From Sphingobacterium nematocida (GTDB lineage: Bacteria > Bacteroidota > Bacteroidia > Sphingobacteriales > Sphingobacteriaceae), in the NCBI RefSeq assembly GCF_900168125.1, contig NZ_FUZF01000002.1, positions 462,331 through 526,330 of the forward strand: DNA of 64,000 nt. Reading direction: 5' to 3'. A program made the translations under genes and the position numbers. This document shows, piece after piece, positions 28,845-39,367 of the stretch. The stretch's first letter is position 1, and each line of letters opens with the position of its first letter. The notes beneath the pieces were generated by a model. The model was not told the DNA's origin. It saw only the letters and a list, made by a program, of their open reading frames with translations, and ran no database searches.

Positions 28845-30317
28845 ATGAAAAAAAATATAGCATCGATATGTTTTCTATTAATAGGTCTGCTCTTTCTTTC
28901 CAGATGTAAGGAAGACACCGGCAATTATGATTACATACAGTTACCTGCTTTTTCGATAGATACTGCAGGTACGGGTGTCCTTTTGGCAGAGCAGAGTAGT
29001 ATCTTATCTATTTCTCCTAAAATTAATTTTGAAGGAAAGTCAGAAACATTGTCTTTCCTATGGCGTATCTATTTGCAGACCGGACGAGGGGTTATCGATA
29101 CACTTTCTTCCAAACGTGATCTGGCCGAGCCTATTGCGAGAAACCCTGGACTTTATATGGTAGAATTACAGGTAAAGGAATCCGTTCATGGCATTACTGA
29201 AGTAGCAGTCTATCCCCTAGAAATAATTGAACAGGATGCGTTGCCGGCAGGCCTTTTAGTCTTCGAGCAGACCGGTGCTGTCACTGATCTGAGTCTTATT
29301 TCCTCACCCACTTTTATTTCCGGCAATGGTGTTTCCGAGCGCGTTATCCATGAACTGTTACAGACGTACAATCTGGAGAGTTTGACGGGAGTTCCTATTC
29401 AGGTCCAGCAAAAAGGTCGCGAAGTCATTCTGTTGACATCAGATGACATGCTCTCGGTAGGTGTTTCCAGCTTTAAGATCAACCGGCATTTTGCCCAGTT
29501 CTTCTTTAATGCCGCCGATGCGCCGAGTGTGGTAGATCCCAGGTGGGCGATTACAAATGGAAAAGCATTTGTCAACGGCAAGGACGTGTACCGTGGCGCG
29601 GGCACACTTTTCAATGCTAAGATTATTCTGCAAGATGGCAAGGGATATGAAGCAGCGCCCTATTTGGTTGCAAGCTCTTACAACGATTTTTTCTATGATC
29701 AATTAAATGGTAGATACGTATTGATGACAGAGGGTTCCATCATAGGACAGCCCTTTACCAAGAAAGGAGACAAATCTCTTTTTAGTCCAGAGCGTACAGA
29801 ACGAAAGATGTTGTTAGGAGCGCGCGGCTATCCTGTGGTGTCAGACTATTATGATGAGATTATTCTATCGTCTTGGGGGGTATTTGGCGACCAAGTGGCG
29901 GGAGATCGGCGTTATCTGATGGCTCTAAATGAAGGCAGCGGCCCGTTGGCCAATGTTGATATTTCTAATGCACCGGATATACAAACTGCGAAACTGCTGC
30001 GGGTCGGAGACAAAAATTCTTTTTGTCTCTATAGCAACGGGGGTGCGATCCGCCATATCCAGGTCGATATGGTTTCAGGTACATCAGCTACCTATTCTGA
30101 TGCAGGATTTGCGCCTGCCAATGGCGAGATCATTACAGCGATGGAGATCGTAAAGCCAGGCAATACGCTCCTGTTTGTTGCCACTTGGAATGAGGCTAGC
30201 AAAGAAGGAAAACTGCACCTCGTCCGGATGAACGAAGTATCCGGTAAACTTTCAACGGTGATAAACACGTGGACTGGCTTTGGCAAGATTCAGGCTATGG
30301 GACTTAAAACACTATAA
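28845..30317 (+). CDS. PKD-like family lipoprotein of the SusCD complex
   Basis: A lipobox (LLFLSRC) precedes a PKD/Ig-like fold (residues about 30-130: LSFLWRIYLQTGRGVIDTLS, NPGLYMVELQVKE) and a larger beta-rich domain that resembles a propeller. The frame opens 18 bases upstream at a TTG, but the ATG at 28845 starts directly at a signal peptide (MKKNIASICFLLIGLLFLS) and is chosen. It is the second accessory surface lipoprotein of this locus and probably extends substrate capture. The precise ligand is unknown. Confidence 0.8.
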   Translation: MKKNIASICFLLIGLLFLSRCKEDTGNYDYIQLPAFSIDTAGTGVLLAEQSSILSISPKINFEGKSETLSFLWRIYLQTGRGVIDTLSSKRDLAEPIARNPGLYMVELQVKESVHGITEVAVYPLEIIEQDALPAGLLVFEQTGAVTDLSLISSPTFISGNGVSERVIHELLQTYNLESLTGVPIQVQQKGREVILLTSDDMLSVGVSSFKINRHFAQFFFNAADAPSVVDPRWAITNGKAFVNGKDVYRGAGTLFNAKIILQDGKGYEAAPYLVASSYNDFFYDQLNGRYVLMTEGSIIGQPFTKKGDKSLFSPERTERKMLLGARGYPVVSDYYDEIILSSWGVFGDQVAGDRRYLMALNEGSGPLANVDISNAPDIQTAKLLRVGDKNSFCLYSNGGAIRHIQVDMVSGTSATYSDAGFAPANGEIITAMEIVKPGNTLLFVATWNEASKEGKLHLVRMNEVSGKLSTVINTWTGFGKIQAMGLKTL

Positions 30318-30319
30318 AT

Positions 30320-31579
30320 ATGGATATCGTAGCTCTTAAAAGGAAGATAACTACTATGGTCTGGACTTTATTGTTTCTGATCGTCGTCCAGACAATGGGG
30401 GTAGCACAAGGGATAACATTCTCCAAATCGGATAATTGGAAGGAGGTGGTTGATCAGGCAAGGTCCGAAGGTAAGTTTATTTTCGTGGATTGTTATACCA
30501 CATGGTGCCATCCCTGTCGCCTTATGGCTGCTCAGGTATTTGCCGATGATAGCGTGGGCAGTTTTATGCGTGATAAGTTTATCTCAGTCAAGTTGCAGAT
30601 GGATTCCACCAAGACCGATAGTGATTTTGTTAAGAGTTGGTACGTTGATGCAAAGCATATCGGTAGTACGTATGAAGTCAGGAGCTATCCGACGCTGCTT
30701 TATTTTGACTCGGATGGGCAGATTGTACACAAAAGTGTCGGTGCAGTTCCGATTCCGGAGTTTTTACGCATCTCTTCCAGTGCATTAGTTCCACAGGGAC
30801 AATACTATACCTTATTGCAGCAGTTATCTCAAGGAGATCGATCTAGAGAAACGTATATTCATGCCTTTACAGCAGCTCTTGGTGCCAACGAGGCTGGACG
30901 CGCAGATAGCCTGTTTCGCACCTTTTGGAGTCTATGTGATCAGACAGACAGACGTAGTTCTCAGGTGTTGTCCCATGCTGCCAAGTTTGTACAGTCTACC
31001 AGTGATTCAGTGTTTACCGATCTTTTGGAGGGTGTTGAGGACAATGTTGCCGGTGCCGACGTCAAGCGTGTGGTGAAGAAGCTGATTGCTGATGAGGTCA
31101 CTACATTTCTTACTCGAGATGTGGAGAAGCCTGACTTTGGCGAAATCGACAAGCTGATTCAACGGAAGTATCCCGCCTTTGCACAGGAGGCATTGGTCAA
31201 ATCCAAGCTAGCATATCATCAGGATAGGAGCGAATGGCGTCAATTTGTAAAGATAGTAGACGCCGAGAACAGCCGAGAGGAGTCCAGTCTTGCTTTTGAC
31301 GAGCTGATGAATTATGCTTACATGGTTTTTTACCATTGTGGCGATAAAAAATCTTTAAAAACAGCAGAAAGTTGGCTTAGTACAACCGATTCACGAGATG
31401 CGCTTTCTGCTGCGGTTATCCAAAGTTTGCTCCAGTATAGACAGGGAGAGCGGGCAGCAGCTATCACCTTAATGGGCAGTACGATATCGAAACTATCAAC
31501 AGCAGGAGGAGAGCAGCCAGAGCTGCAGCAGATGCTGTCTCGTATGACCAAAGGCGAGATGCTTTGGTCACCGGAATAA
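30320..31579 (+). CDS. Thioredoxin-fold protein (DUF255/thioredoxin_7-like N-terminal domain)
   Basis: A signal sequence or membrane anchor (about 12-30) is followed by a thioredoxin domain with active site TTWCHPCRLM and the cis-Pro segment VRSYPTLLYFDSDG. Residues about 160-419 are helical and resemble TPR-like repeats. Export to the periplasm and a reductase or disulfide-sorting role are inferred from the CxxC and the signal. It begins two bases after the PKD-like gene, so it is co-transcribed with the SusCD genes. Confidence 0.85.
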   Translation: MDIVALKRKITTMVWTLLFLIVVQTMGVAQGITFSKSDNWKEVVDQARSEGKFIFVDCYTTWCHPCRLMAAQVFADDSVGSFMRDKFISVKLQMDSTKTDSDFVKSWYVDAKHIGSTYEVRSYPTLLYFDSDGQIVHKSVGAVPIPEFLRISSSALVPQGQYYTLLQQLSQGDRSRETYIHAFTAALGANEAGRADSLFRTFWSLCDQTDRRSSQVLSHAAKFVQSTSDSVFTDLLEGVEDNVAGADVKRVVKKLIADEVTTFLTRDVEKPDFGEIDKLIQRKYPAFAQEALVKSKLAYHQDRSEWRQFVKIVDAENSREESSLAFDELMNYAYMVFYHCGDKKSLKTAESWLSTTDSRDALSAAVIQSLLQYRQGERAAAITLMGSTISKLSTAGGEQPELQQMLSRMTKGEMLWSPE

Positions 31580-31633
31580 CGTTATAGAGTGACATATAAT
31601 TATATACATATTTTATTTAATCACGAACATATT

Positions 31634-32950
31634 ATGAAGATAAGAGCATTAGCATTGGTTTTATATAACGTTTTGGCATCTACGACGTATGCGCAGTCAC
31701 ATGACGAAAATAACGATAACGGCGTAACCTTTGGTGTGGGTACTGAAGTTACTACATATCCTCAGGTTACATGGCTGAAAGGAGAGCCTATCCAGACATT
31801 TGATAAAGAAAAGACCTACATCGTTGAGTGCTGGGCTACGTGGTGTGGTCCATGCTTAGCCGCTATCCCACATCTGAATGAACTGCACCGTACCTATGGA
31901 AAGGATATTGTTATCATCGGTCAGAGTAGCATGGAGAATGATTTCAAAAAAGTGGAAAATTTTGTCGAGAGCAAAGGAGACGATATGGCTTACCGTGTCG
32001 CATATGCTGGCGGTGCCAGCAGCGACTTCTCCAGACAATGGCTTATTCCTGGGCGGATCAATGCGCTTCCCCATACCATAGTCATTCAGAATAACAAGGT
32101 CATATGGATGCCTCATCCCAACGAGCTGACGACAGAAGTGATCGAGATGTTGATCAACAGGACATTTAGTCTGCAACATCTGGAGCAGGCACGCAAGCAG
32201 GACCGCATGACAATCGTGCGTGGGTTGATCCGTTCAAAAGATTACGAAAAGGCTCTATCCGTGCTAGATACGCTGCTGTCCAAAGATCAAGACAATAGAG
32301 AAGCTATGTCTACTAAGAGTACGGTGCTGACACAAATGGGACGATACAGAGAGGCGGTAGAGTTGTTGGAGGTTAAACATGCGGATGCCCTCTATTCGGA
32401 TATCTCCTACCGTCTTTACCAGACATTGGACCAGGGGGGGGACACGGTCAAACTGAAAGCACTGATTGAGCAGGATATTGAGAGAGGATTGCAGGATGCA
32501 GAGGCACCAATACTGGATATTGTTTCCGAAGGCTATAGATTATACGCTAGGGAAGGGGACAGTGAAGCTCTCGCTGATTTTGTGCGCCGCATCACCAAAA
32601 AAAGTACAACGTCCAATCCTTTATTGGCGCTTTTAGCAATTAGTCCCTATTACCCTATTTCCGATAAGGATGGACAAGTAGCAACAGAGCTTTTTAAAAC
32701 CGCAGACAAATTTTTCGGTATCAGCCAAATGGAGCTTTATTATTTATATAAAGTAGCCGGTATGTTTTGGGAAAAGGGACACCGTAATATGGCCTGTCAG
32801 GTTGTAGAAAAGTCTATAGCGGCCGGAAGGCGGGATAATTTGCCTAAAAACAGAATAGATGCTACAGCTACTTTGTTGCGGCAAATGCAAGGTGGCCAAT
32901 TTCCCTCCGAGGAAGATATTAGGAAACTGATGGAGGAAGCAAAGCAATAG
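31634..32950 (+). CDS. TlpA-like thioredoxin with C-terminal helical repeats
   Basis: The signal peptide (MKIRALALVLYNVLASTTYAQ) fixes the start at 31634; the 15 codons upstream in frame are rejected. The redoxin domain has ECWATWCGPCLAAIPHL and a cis-Pro loop INALPHTIVI. From about residue 190 to the end it has TPR-like helices (DYEKALSVLDTLLSKDQDN, GRYREAVELLE). It is the last gene of the left SusCD operon and is similar in layout to the thioredoxin of the facing locus at 33097. Periplasmic thiol reduction linked to import of the ligand is inferred. Confidence 0.88.
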   Translation: MKIRALALVLYNVLASTTYAQSHDENNDNGVTFGVGTEVTTYPQVTWLKGEPIQTFDKEKTYIVECWATWCGPCLAAIPHLNELHRTYGKDIVIIGQSSMENDFKKVENFVESKGDDMAYRVAYAGGASSDFSRQWLIPGRINALPHTIVIQNNKVIWMPHPNELTTEVIEMLINRTFSLQHLEQARKQDRMTIVRGLIRSKDYEKALSVLDTLLSKDQDNREAMSTKSTVLTQMGRYREAVELLEVKHADALYSDISYRLYQTLDQGGDTVKLKALIEQDIERGLQDAEAPILDIVSEGYRLYAREGDSEALADFVRRITKKSTTSNPLLALLAISPYYPISDKDGQVATELFKTADKFFGISQMELYYLYKVAGMFWEKGHRNMACQVVEKSIAAGRRDNLPKNRIDATATLLRQMQGGQFPSEEDIRKLMEEAKQ

Positions 32951-32981
32951 GTTTAAGATTAAATCAGTTGGCTTTTTTTGT

Positions 32982-33016
32982 ACAAAGCTCCATTATGCAT
33001 GCATATGGAGCTTTGT
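32982..33016. terminator. Hairpin between convergent SusCD operons
   Basis: ACAAAGCTCCAT and ATGGAGCTTTGT form a perfect 12-bp stem over an 11-nt loop containing ATGCAT. It sits between the convergent stop codons and probably terminates the left operon, though the T-run is short. Confidence 0.6.
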
Positions 33017-33096
33017 TGTTTAATCGGATTTTGTTAACACTTCTATTATGTCACAATCCTTGAGAATATTCTATATTATTTTGATTCTTTAAAGAG

Positions 33097-34209
33097 TTAT
33101 TTTGATTTTCCTTGTTTATAAACTTCTAATTTGTTTTTATATTCATCCAATGTGTCTTTTGTGACTGTGCCCGCCATTGTGCTTTCATTAAGAGCGTTTT
33201 CAGCGATCTCGATTGCCTTTGTTTGACTTTTAATAGCCTTCTCAAAATGGTTGGCTTTTGCATAGCACGTTGCTACAGCATCTGCAACGAGCGGGTTTGT
33301 AATTTTCTCTATGTCATCAAAATTATCTGCTGCCCAAAGATATGTGGCGCTAGCCAAACCGTCGACTTTATAGATTTCTCCAAGTATAATTGCAGAACTC
33401 AGATCATCTGATATTATAGACTTTTTAGCAAATTCGATAGCTTTATTTTCATCTACTTCGGTTAACAATGTTTTAAATTTAGTCAAATCCATTATTTTTT
33501 TGAAGTCAGGTTTATCGGCCGCTAATTTATCCATAAGAACAAATGCCTTTTCAAAATCTTTAGCTAGTAATGCTTCTTGTATTGGATTGAAAAGAGCCAT
33601 CTGGGCTTCCATAAATTCACGTTCTTTTTGGGCGGCCTTATCAGCTTCTATTTTGAATGCTTTACTATCAAAGCTTCCATCAAGTACTTTAGGAACAATA
33701 GAATCTAGCCCACTTGGATGTCCCACCCAAACAATTCTTCCATCTTTAACTACGAAGCTTGCTGGTATACCATTTTGACCAGCAGCTTTGAGCCAATTAT
33801 TTCCCATATATTGTTCTTTGTCATCGACAATTACTGTATAACCCATATTAGTATCATTAGCCTTTACAAATTTTTCAACTGCAGGAACCACTGTTTCATA
33901 CGATTCGTCTTTCTGTACTTTTTCCCATACATTCACGCCTACAAACGTTACTTTTCCATGATATTGTTTTTGCAACTCTGTAAGGTGTGGCATTGCTGCT
34001 TTGCACGGGCCGCACCAGGTGGCCCAAAATTCCATAACATAGACCTTTTGTGGATCAAAGGTTTGAAATTGTGCACCTTTTATCCATTTTGAAAACCTGA
34101 TTTCGGGTGCGGTGTCACCTACGTCTAGTTTGTTAGTGTTCTGACCAGAGGTAATATTTATAAATAGGGTGCTAATTGACACTATTAAAAGTATTCGTTT
34201 ATATATCAT
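33097..34209 (-). CDS. TlpA-like thioredoxin with C-terminal helical repeats
   Basis: Signal peptide to about residue 22, then a redoxin domain (DVGDTAPEIRFSKWIKG, EFWATWCGPCKAAMPHL, cis-Pro IPASFVVKDG) and a helical repeat region (about 205-370). It is the distal gene of the right-hand SusCD operon, 11 bp after SusD, mirroring the left locus. The C-terminal repeats carry LLAKDFEKAFVLMDKLAADKP and a later KANHFEKAIKSQTKAIEIAE, which looks like a TPR. It probably reduces thiols or disulfides of the imported ligand or of locus partners in the periplasm. Confidence 0.9.
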   Translation of the reverse strand: MIYKRILLIVSISTLFINITSGQNTNKLDVGDTAPEIRFSKWIKGAQFQTFDPQKVYVMEFWATWCGPCKAAMPHLTELQKQYHGKVTFVGVNVWEKVQKDESYETVVPAVEKFVKANDTNMGYTVIVDDKEQYMGNNWLKAAGQNGIPASFVVKDGRIVWVGHPSGLDSIVPKVLDGSFDSKAFKIEADKAAQKEREFMEAQMALFNPIQEALLAKDFEKAFVLMDKLAADKPDFKKIMDLTKFKTLLTEVDENKAIEFAKKSIISDDLSSAIILGEIYKVDGLASATYLWAADNFDDIEKITNPLVADAVATCYAKANHFEKAIKSQTKAIEIAENALNESTMAGTVTKDTLDEYKNKLEVYKQGKSK

Positions 34210-34220
34210 TTTTATATTAT

Positions 34221-35639
34221 TTAGTAATTTTGGTTAAGTGTTTCATTAAATTGTGTAGCACTTTGTGGAAATGGTAATATCCATAGTGGTGAATCAGGCT
34301 TTAATATATAGGTCTTGCCATTTATTGTTCTATGGATAGTTTCTGCATAGATCCCCTCGCTATTCCATCTTTTGATATTGACAAAGTTTCTCCAGGTGAA
34401 TAAGAACTCGATTCGGGATACCTTTTTGAGATGAGCCATAGCGAGGGCTTCGTCACTTGCTGAAAGTGGAACATATACAGCTGGGTCAATTCGCCGTACG
34501 CGGATTTTTTCAATTTCAGCTATGCCTTCTGCTATCTTATTTGTTCTTATCAAACACTCAGCTTTCATTAGGACGAGATCTGAAACCGTTAGACCAGCGC
34601 TGTTAGATTCATAAAGCAAAGCGATCCAGGCAGGAATGTTTTGTAAGCCTACATATAAAAATCCAAACTGGTAATTATAAACATTAGTCCTATCTTTAAT
34701 AATATTTCCAGGTTCGTAGTAATCACTTAAAATTTCATAAGAGGGTGTAAGTATGGACGGATCAATACTATTGGAAAACGCATAAAATAGATTATCAGGT
34801 GCTTCAAGACCAGACCTTGTTAAAATTCTTTTTTCCAGTACAGGTTCAGCCAACAATGGTCTATGATCTTCTAAAGTGCTGTTATACTTTAGTGCTTCAT
34901 TTGTTGCTATGAGTGCTTCATTATAGTTACGCATAGATAAAAGTATTTTAGCCTTCACCGCATAGGCGAATCCCTTACCTACTCGCATGCTGTTTTTAGG
35001 TTTATCAGGCAGCGTATTTAATGCTAAAGCAGCTTCAATATCCCCCAAAAGATTTTCATATACCTCCTTTACAGTATTTTTAGTATTAACCTCTTCAAAG
35101 TTTATGTCTTTGACATAGGGGATGCCACCATCAGTGGCTGCAGTACTTGGATCATAGGCCTTAGCATACATATTGACCAAGAGGTAGTGCATGAAAGCCC
35201 TTAACACGTAAGCTTCAGCTTTCAGTTGTGTTAATAATTTTTGATCACCTTTTGCACTATTTGCATTCGTCAATACAATATTAGCGACCATGGCGATGTT
35301 TTTGTAAAGACCATCATAGCGACCATCGGTCGGGGTCAGTGCTGCCCGATCAGCAGTTTCATCATAGGTCAGCAATACCTTGTCCATAGTGACTACATTC
35401 GATGATATCACATTTGGGACATTGTAAGCCAGAAGATACATGTCATTTGCTATCAGTGAAAGACGATTCATATTAAATGTACTCCCAGAATACTGTACGT
35501 TGAGCAATTGGTCAAGATCCTCTACCCGATCCAATAGGTTCTGTCCCTTTGGTACAAAGTCCGTATATTTTGCACAACTGATAACTGTGCTTAGTAGCAG
35601 TATGCTACATAAACTATATATATATAATCTTGTTTTCAT
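34221..35639 (-). CDS. SusD/RagB-family outer-membrane lipoprotein
   Basis: The lipobox TVISC follows a short signal; I set the start at 35639 (MKTRLYIYSLC) because the extra 19 codons upstream in frame overlap the SusC gene. N-terminal SusD-like sequence (FVPKGQNLLDRVEDLDQLLN), the helical LKAEAYVLRAFMHYLLVNMYA, and the C-terminal RagB region (LVLMKAECLIRTNKIAEGI, FLFTWRNFVNIKRWN) are all present. It partners the SusC gene four bases upstream. Confidence 0.93.
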   Translation of the reverse strand: MKTRLYIYSLCSILLLSTVISCAKYTDFVPKGQNLLDRVEDLDQLLNVQYSGSTFNMNRLSLIANDMYLLAYNVPNVISSNVVTMDKVLLTYDETADRAALTPTDGRYDGLYKNIAMVANIVLTNANSAKGDQKLLTQLKAEAYVLRAFMHYLLVNMYAKAYDPSTAATDGGIPYVKDINFEEVNTKNTVKEVYENLLGDIEAALALNTLPDKPKNSMRVGKGFAYAVKAKILLSMRNYNEALIATNEALKYNSTLEDHRPLLAEPVLEKRILTRSGLEAPDNLFYAFSNSIDPSILTPSYEILSDYYEPGNIIKDRTNVYNYQFGFLYVGLQNIPAWIALLYESNSAGLTVSDLVLMKAECLIRTNKIAEGIAEIEKIRVRRIDPAVYVPLSASDEALAMAHLKKVSRIEFLFTWRNFVNIKRWNSEGIYAETIHRTINGKTYILKPDSPLWILPFPQSATQFNETLNQNY

Positions 35640-35643
35640 TTTT

Positions 35644-38600
35644 TTAAAAATTAGCGTTGACACCAAATACAAATGAAGTCGGAATAGGTGCGCCACCTGT
35701 CTCCGGATCTATATGTACATCGTTCTGTTTTATCCATATTGATTTGGGATTATTAAGTTGGAGACGTACCCTTAAGTTATTAGCTCTTACTTTCGAACTA
35801 ATCTGTTGTGGGACTGTATAACCAAATACAATGTTTCTGATTTTGATAAAATCGGCCTTACGAACCAGATTGTCCGAATAATAGTATTGGTTAGTAGCAG
35901 GGATTTGATAAAATTCACCACTTCCAGGTACATCTGTATCTTTATTAGTAGGCGACCAACTTTCCAATAGATAGGATGGCAATGAACCATAATTAGGCAT
36001 CTGGTAGGGTAGTGGTACAGGTCTAGCTCTAAAATGATGCCCTCCATAATATATGGCATATATACCAATATCAAAGCCTTTGTATGAAAAATCGTTGTTA
36101 AAGCCGATATTGACTTTCGGGTCTTCACTACCCGAGTATACGATAGCTTCAGCCTCTGTAGGCCCGAGAGTTGTTTTTGTAGGAATACCAGCAGTATTAA
36201 ACCATTGGGCCATACCCATATCATCCAATCCTGCAAAGCGGAAAGAAAATATTGAGTTTACCGGATATCCAACTTTGTAAGAGCCTCCCCCAGCCAATGT
36301 AATTGGATTTCTGGTCAATTCATCCACTTCGATAATTTTGTTTTTATTCCATGCACCAGTGAGCTGAGACGTCCATCTAAATAAACTTTCTGATCTCATC
36401 CAATCATAACTAAGACTGAATTCGATTCCCTTGTTTACCATGCTTGCATTGTTAATAATCATTGAATTGAAACCTTCTGAGGGGTCCATTCTTTTTAAGG
36501 CAAATAGATCTGTTCCTTTCCGATGGTACCAGTCTAGTGTCCCTTTTAGACGGTTGTCAAAAGTTGAAAAATCAATGCCTACATTTGTTGTTGCTGTTTT
36601 TTCCCAGCGCAATTGATCATTAGGTGGGTTTGATACTGTAGCGTTCGGAAGTTGTGTCAGATTATTCGTTCCCGAGGTCGCGGCTAAGCGCGCTGTTACA
36701 TTTTTAATATTCCCTGTTAAACCGTATGATGTTCTAAGCTTTAAATAGTTAATCCAAGTGTAAGACTTTATAAAATCTTCATTGGATACGACCCAAGACG
36801 CCCCCATCGACCAAAGAGGTTTTCCTCGATAACGCTCGTCTCCACCGAAAAGGTCTGCATAATCCTTACGCAGAGATCCAAATAGATTATATTTCTGTTT
36901 GAAGCTATAGGTGAGATTGGCATAACCTGAGGCAAATCGATGCATTTCGTCCCGCTCTAATCCCATAGTAGATAGTTCTTCAAAGAAGTGGTATTGTCTT
37001 GTTGGGTAGTTCATATTCCAGAATGTCCCCATGTTTCTGTTGAAAAGGTCATTAAAGTTCACATTGTTTGTAAACTGAGTCTGAAGCTGGTCATCATATC
37101 CCAACAAAATTCCATGTTGGCCATAATTACGAGTCTGACGTATCTCAAAACCTGCTAAAGCTATAATTCGGTGATCCTCTAGACTGCGATCATAATTAGC
37201 TTGCATACGAGCGGTGTAGTTAGGACTTCTTATCGCTGAGGTATTCAGTTTACCTCCTTTAGGCAGCATTGCACCATAGGTTCCGTCAGTTTTAGTGTAC
37301 ACATTTTGTAGCCAGCGCATGGTATAACTTTCCGCTTCCGAATATCCCGATATATCCGTTCGAATATCTTCATACTGAAACATAGGACTCAATATAAGTC
37401 CTTTTATAGGTCTGATATCCATGTTTACATAGTAACGAGTATGAAGAGAAGAGGTGTTCTTAAAGTCACGTTCCAGTTCATCTAGATGATTAAATTCTGC
37501 CGAATACAGTCCCGGAATAGTCTCAAATATATTGTTGTATGCGTTAAATCTATTTGTAGTGTAATATGCCCGGCTACCGTCTTCGTTTAATAATCTATAG
37601 TATGACGGAACATTAAATGGAGTAGTTGCAAATTGGCTGTTATGTGCTCTGGTTTTTCCAATTACACTATTCACACCATAATTAATATCAAGCCATTTAT
37701 CAGGTGTATACGTACCTTTGTAATGAAGATTGATCCGTTTATCAAAAGCATTGATAATGCCTTGATTATTGGATGTATAGTTGATGACTAAATTATTTTG
37801 TGTTCGTCCATTGTTGGTCCGCAAAGCCAGATTATACTGTTGCCCAATTCCCTTTAATAAAGCATGCTCCCGGTATTCTTTAGCAAAATCATTTTGCCTG
37901 TAGCTGTCTAAAACAGCGTCCAATTGTGTTTGTGAAATTTCATTTTTGGTGAACTGGTAATAGCCATACCGTATAGGCGATATGGGATTACCTGTGTTTA
38001 TATCGCTCTCCAATTGATTTATGGGGTTAGCAACAGAGCCATTACCTCCCGAAAACCACCACTTATAATAGTTACTTTCCCATTCTACTTGTTGACTGGG
38101 GGTCATATAATTATTATAGCTATAATCAGGTTTTTGCGTTAAAGTCAGGTTTGCGGCAGCTTCCACAACGGTTTTTCCTTTTTCCTGAGCATTTTTAGTA
38201 GTGACCACAATGACCCCATTAGAAGCTCGGGCACCATAGATCGCGGCGGCGGCTGCATCCTTCAGTACGCTTATACTCTCCACATCGTAAGGATTCAGGT
38301 CGCTGACAGATCCTTCAATAGGGAGTCCATCGACAACGATCAATATATTTGCATTTGCATCTAGTGTGCTTACACCCCGTATGCTGGCTTTGCCCTGATA
38401 CTGGACCAAACCAGGTACCACTCCTTCAAGATTTTCCATGATATTCACGGCGTTTCTTCTGCCAAGTTCTTTGCTACCTATAGTGGTCACCGATCCGGTT
38501 ACGTTTTCTCTGCTTATTTTCTGATAGCCTGTATTTACAATGGTGATTTCCTCCAGGTTTTCCGTCAGCGGCTTCATGTGTATTATCAAATACTCCTTCT

Positions 38601-39213
38601 GCGCCAGTTGGCCGCTTGTGACAGTAGTTTCATTTATTTTATATCCAACATAAGTTATTTCCAGAATATCACCGATTTCCAGTCTTTCAAAGCGAAAAAA
38701 TCCTTTGTTATCTGTAACGGATGCCAGAGTGCTGCCTTTCACTTTTACGGTAGCTCCAATAAGAGGAGTTCCTTTCTCATCGATGACAAGACCTGCTAAT
38801 CCCTGTTGGCGAATGCTGTTATTACTCTCTAAGTTTTTCGTGGATGAAGCCATTACACTTTTAGTTATCACAACAGATTTGCCCTCTAAGGTGAAGCTTA
38901 ACCCATGTTCTTTTGAGATGAGTTTTAATACCTCTTGTAGGCTTACATTTCTAACCTGGATATTTATTTTTTTTGATACCGAGAGTGCCTCTTTGTCCAA
39001 AAGAAAATCAAAGCCTGTTTGTTGCCTTAGTTGTTTTACAACAGTCTCGAGAGTGGCATTTTTTTCCATTATAGTGACGTTCTGTCCATAAGAGCTTGCG
39101 TAGCTGTGAACAAATAAAACTGTCATGAATAAAAAAGTAAATTTCATAATTAATAACATTTTAGGGAGCCATGGTCTATAGCGCCGCAAGTGCATCAAAG
39201 CATTTTTTTTCAT
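35644..39213 (-). CDS. SusC/RagA-family TonB-dependent transporter with signalling domain
   Basis: The 1189 residues comprise a signal/anchor (LLIMKFTFLFMTVLFVHSYA), an STN domain (VVKQLRQQTGFDFLLDKEAL, VLKLISKEHGLSFTL), a carboxypeptidase-D-like domain (GLVIDEKGTPLIGATVKVKG, YVGYKINETTV), TonB-box-like LEEITIVNTGYQ, a plug (ISVLKDAAAAAIYGARASNG) and a long barrel. The STN domain links it to the FecR/ECF pair just upstream. It probably imports the ligand bound by the SusD protein that follows. Confidence 0.95.
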   Translation of the reverse strand: MKKNALMHLRRYRPWLPKMLLIMKFTFLFMTVLFVHSYASSYGQNVTIMEKNATLETVVKQLRQQTGFDFLLDKEALSVSKKINIQVRNVSLQEVLKLISKEHGLSFTLEGKSVVITKSVMASSTKNLESNNSIRQQGLAGLVIDEKGTPLIGATVKVKGSTLASVTDNKGFFRFERLEIGDILEITYVGYKINETTVTSGQLAQKEYLIIHMKPLTENLEEITIVNTGYQKISRENVTGSVTTIGSKELGRRNAVNIMENLEGVVPGLVQYQGKASIRGVSTLDANANILIVVDGLPIEGSVSDLNPYDVESISVLKDAAAAAIYGARASNGVIVVTTKNAQEKGKTVVEAAANLTLTQKPDYSYNNYMTPSQQVEWESNYYKWWFSGGNGSVANPINQLESDINTGNPISPIRYGYYQFTKNEISQTQLDAVLDSYRQNDFAKEYREHALLKGIGQQYNLALRTNNGRTQNNLVINYTSNNQGIINAFDKRINLHYKGTYTPDKWLDINYGVNSVIGKTRAHNSQFATTPFNVPSYYRLLNEDGSRAYYTTNRFNAYNNIFETIPGLYSAEFNHLDELERDFKNTSSLHTRYYVNMDIRPIKGLILSPMFQYEDIRTDISGYSEAESYTMRWLQNVYTKTDGTYGAMLPKGGKLNTSAIRSPNYTARMQANYDRSLEDHRIIALAGFEIRQTRNYGQHGILLGYDDQLQTQFTNNVNFNDLFNRNMGTFWNMNYPTRQYHFFEELSTMGLERDEMHRFASGYANLTYSFKQKYNLFGSLRKDYADLFGGDERYRGKPLWSMGASWVVSNEDFIKSYTWINYLKLRTSYGLTGNIKNVTARLAATSGTNNLTQLPNATVSNPPNDQLRWEKTATTNVGIDFSTFDNRLKGTLDWYHRKGTDLFALKRMDPSEGFNSMIINNASMVNKGIEFSLSYDWMRSESLFRWTSQLTGAWNKNKIIEVDELTRNPITLAGGGSYKVGYPVNSIFSFRFAGLDDMGMAQWFNTAGIPTKTTLGPTEAEAIVYSGSEDPKVNIGFNNDFSYKGFDIGIYAIYYGGHHFRARPVPLPYQMPNYGSLPSYLLESWSPTNKDTDVPGSGEFYQIPATNQYYYSDNLVRKADFIKIRNIVFGYTVPQQISSKVRANNLRVRLQLNNPKSIWIKQNDVHIDPETGGAPIPTSFVFGVNANF

Positions 39214-39278
39214 ACTTTTGTTTTGGGGTTTAATGATTAGTAATAATTCAGATTAATTTATCAGAACAGGTGAATAAA

Positions 39279-39344
39279 CTGACAGCGGTATTTAACCCTA
39301 CTAGCCGTAAAGTGGTAGCACACTTTGCGGTTTTTTGCTGTCAG
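39279..39344 (-). promoter_or_regulatory. Nested inverted repeat between fecR and susC
   Basis: An outer 8-bp pair (CTGACAGC 39279-39286 with GCTGTCAG 39337-39344) encloses an inner 10-bp stem with one wobble (CCGTAAAGTG with CACTTTGCGG, loop GTAGCA) followed by TTTTTT on the plus strand. It lies in the transcript between the anti-sigma gene and SusC, where a processing or attenuation site would set their relative expression. Confidence 0.55.
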
Positions 39345-39367
39345 GATTTAATTTAAATGCGTGTTTT

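Noticed and set aside
35640..35696. Longer N-terminus of the right-hand SusD
   Set aside because: Would overlap the end of SusC; the signal peptide begins at 35639.
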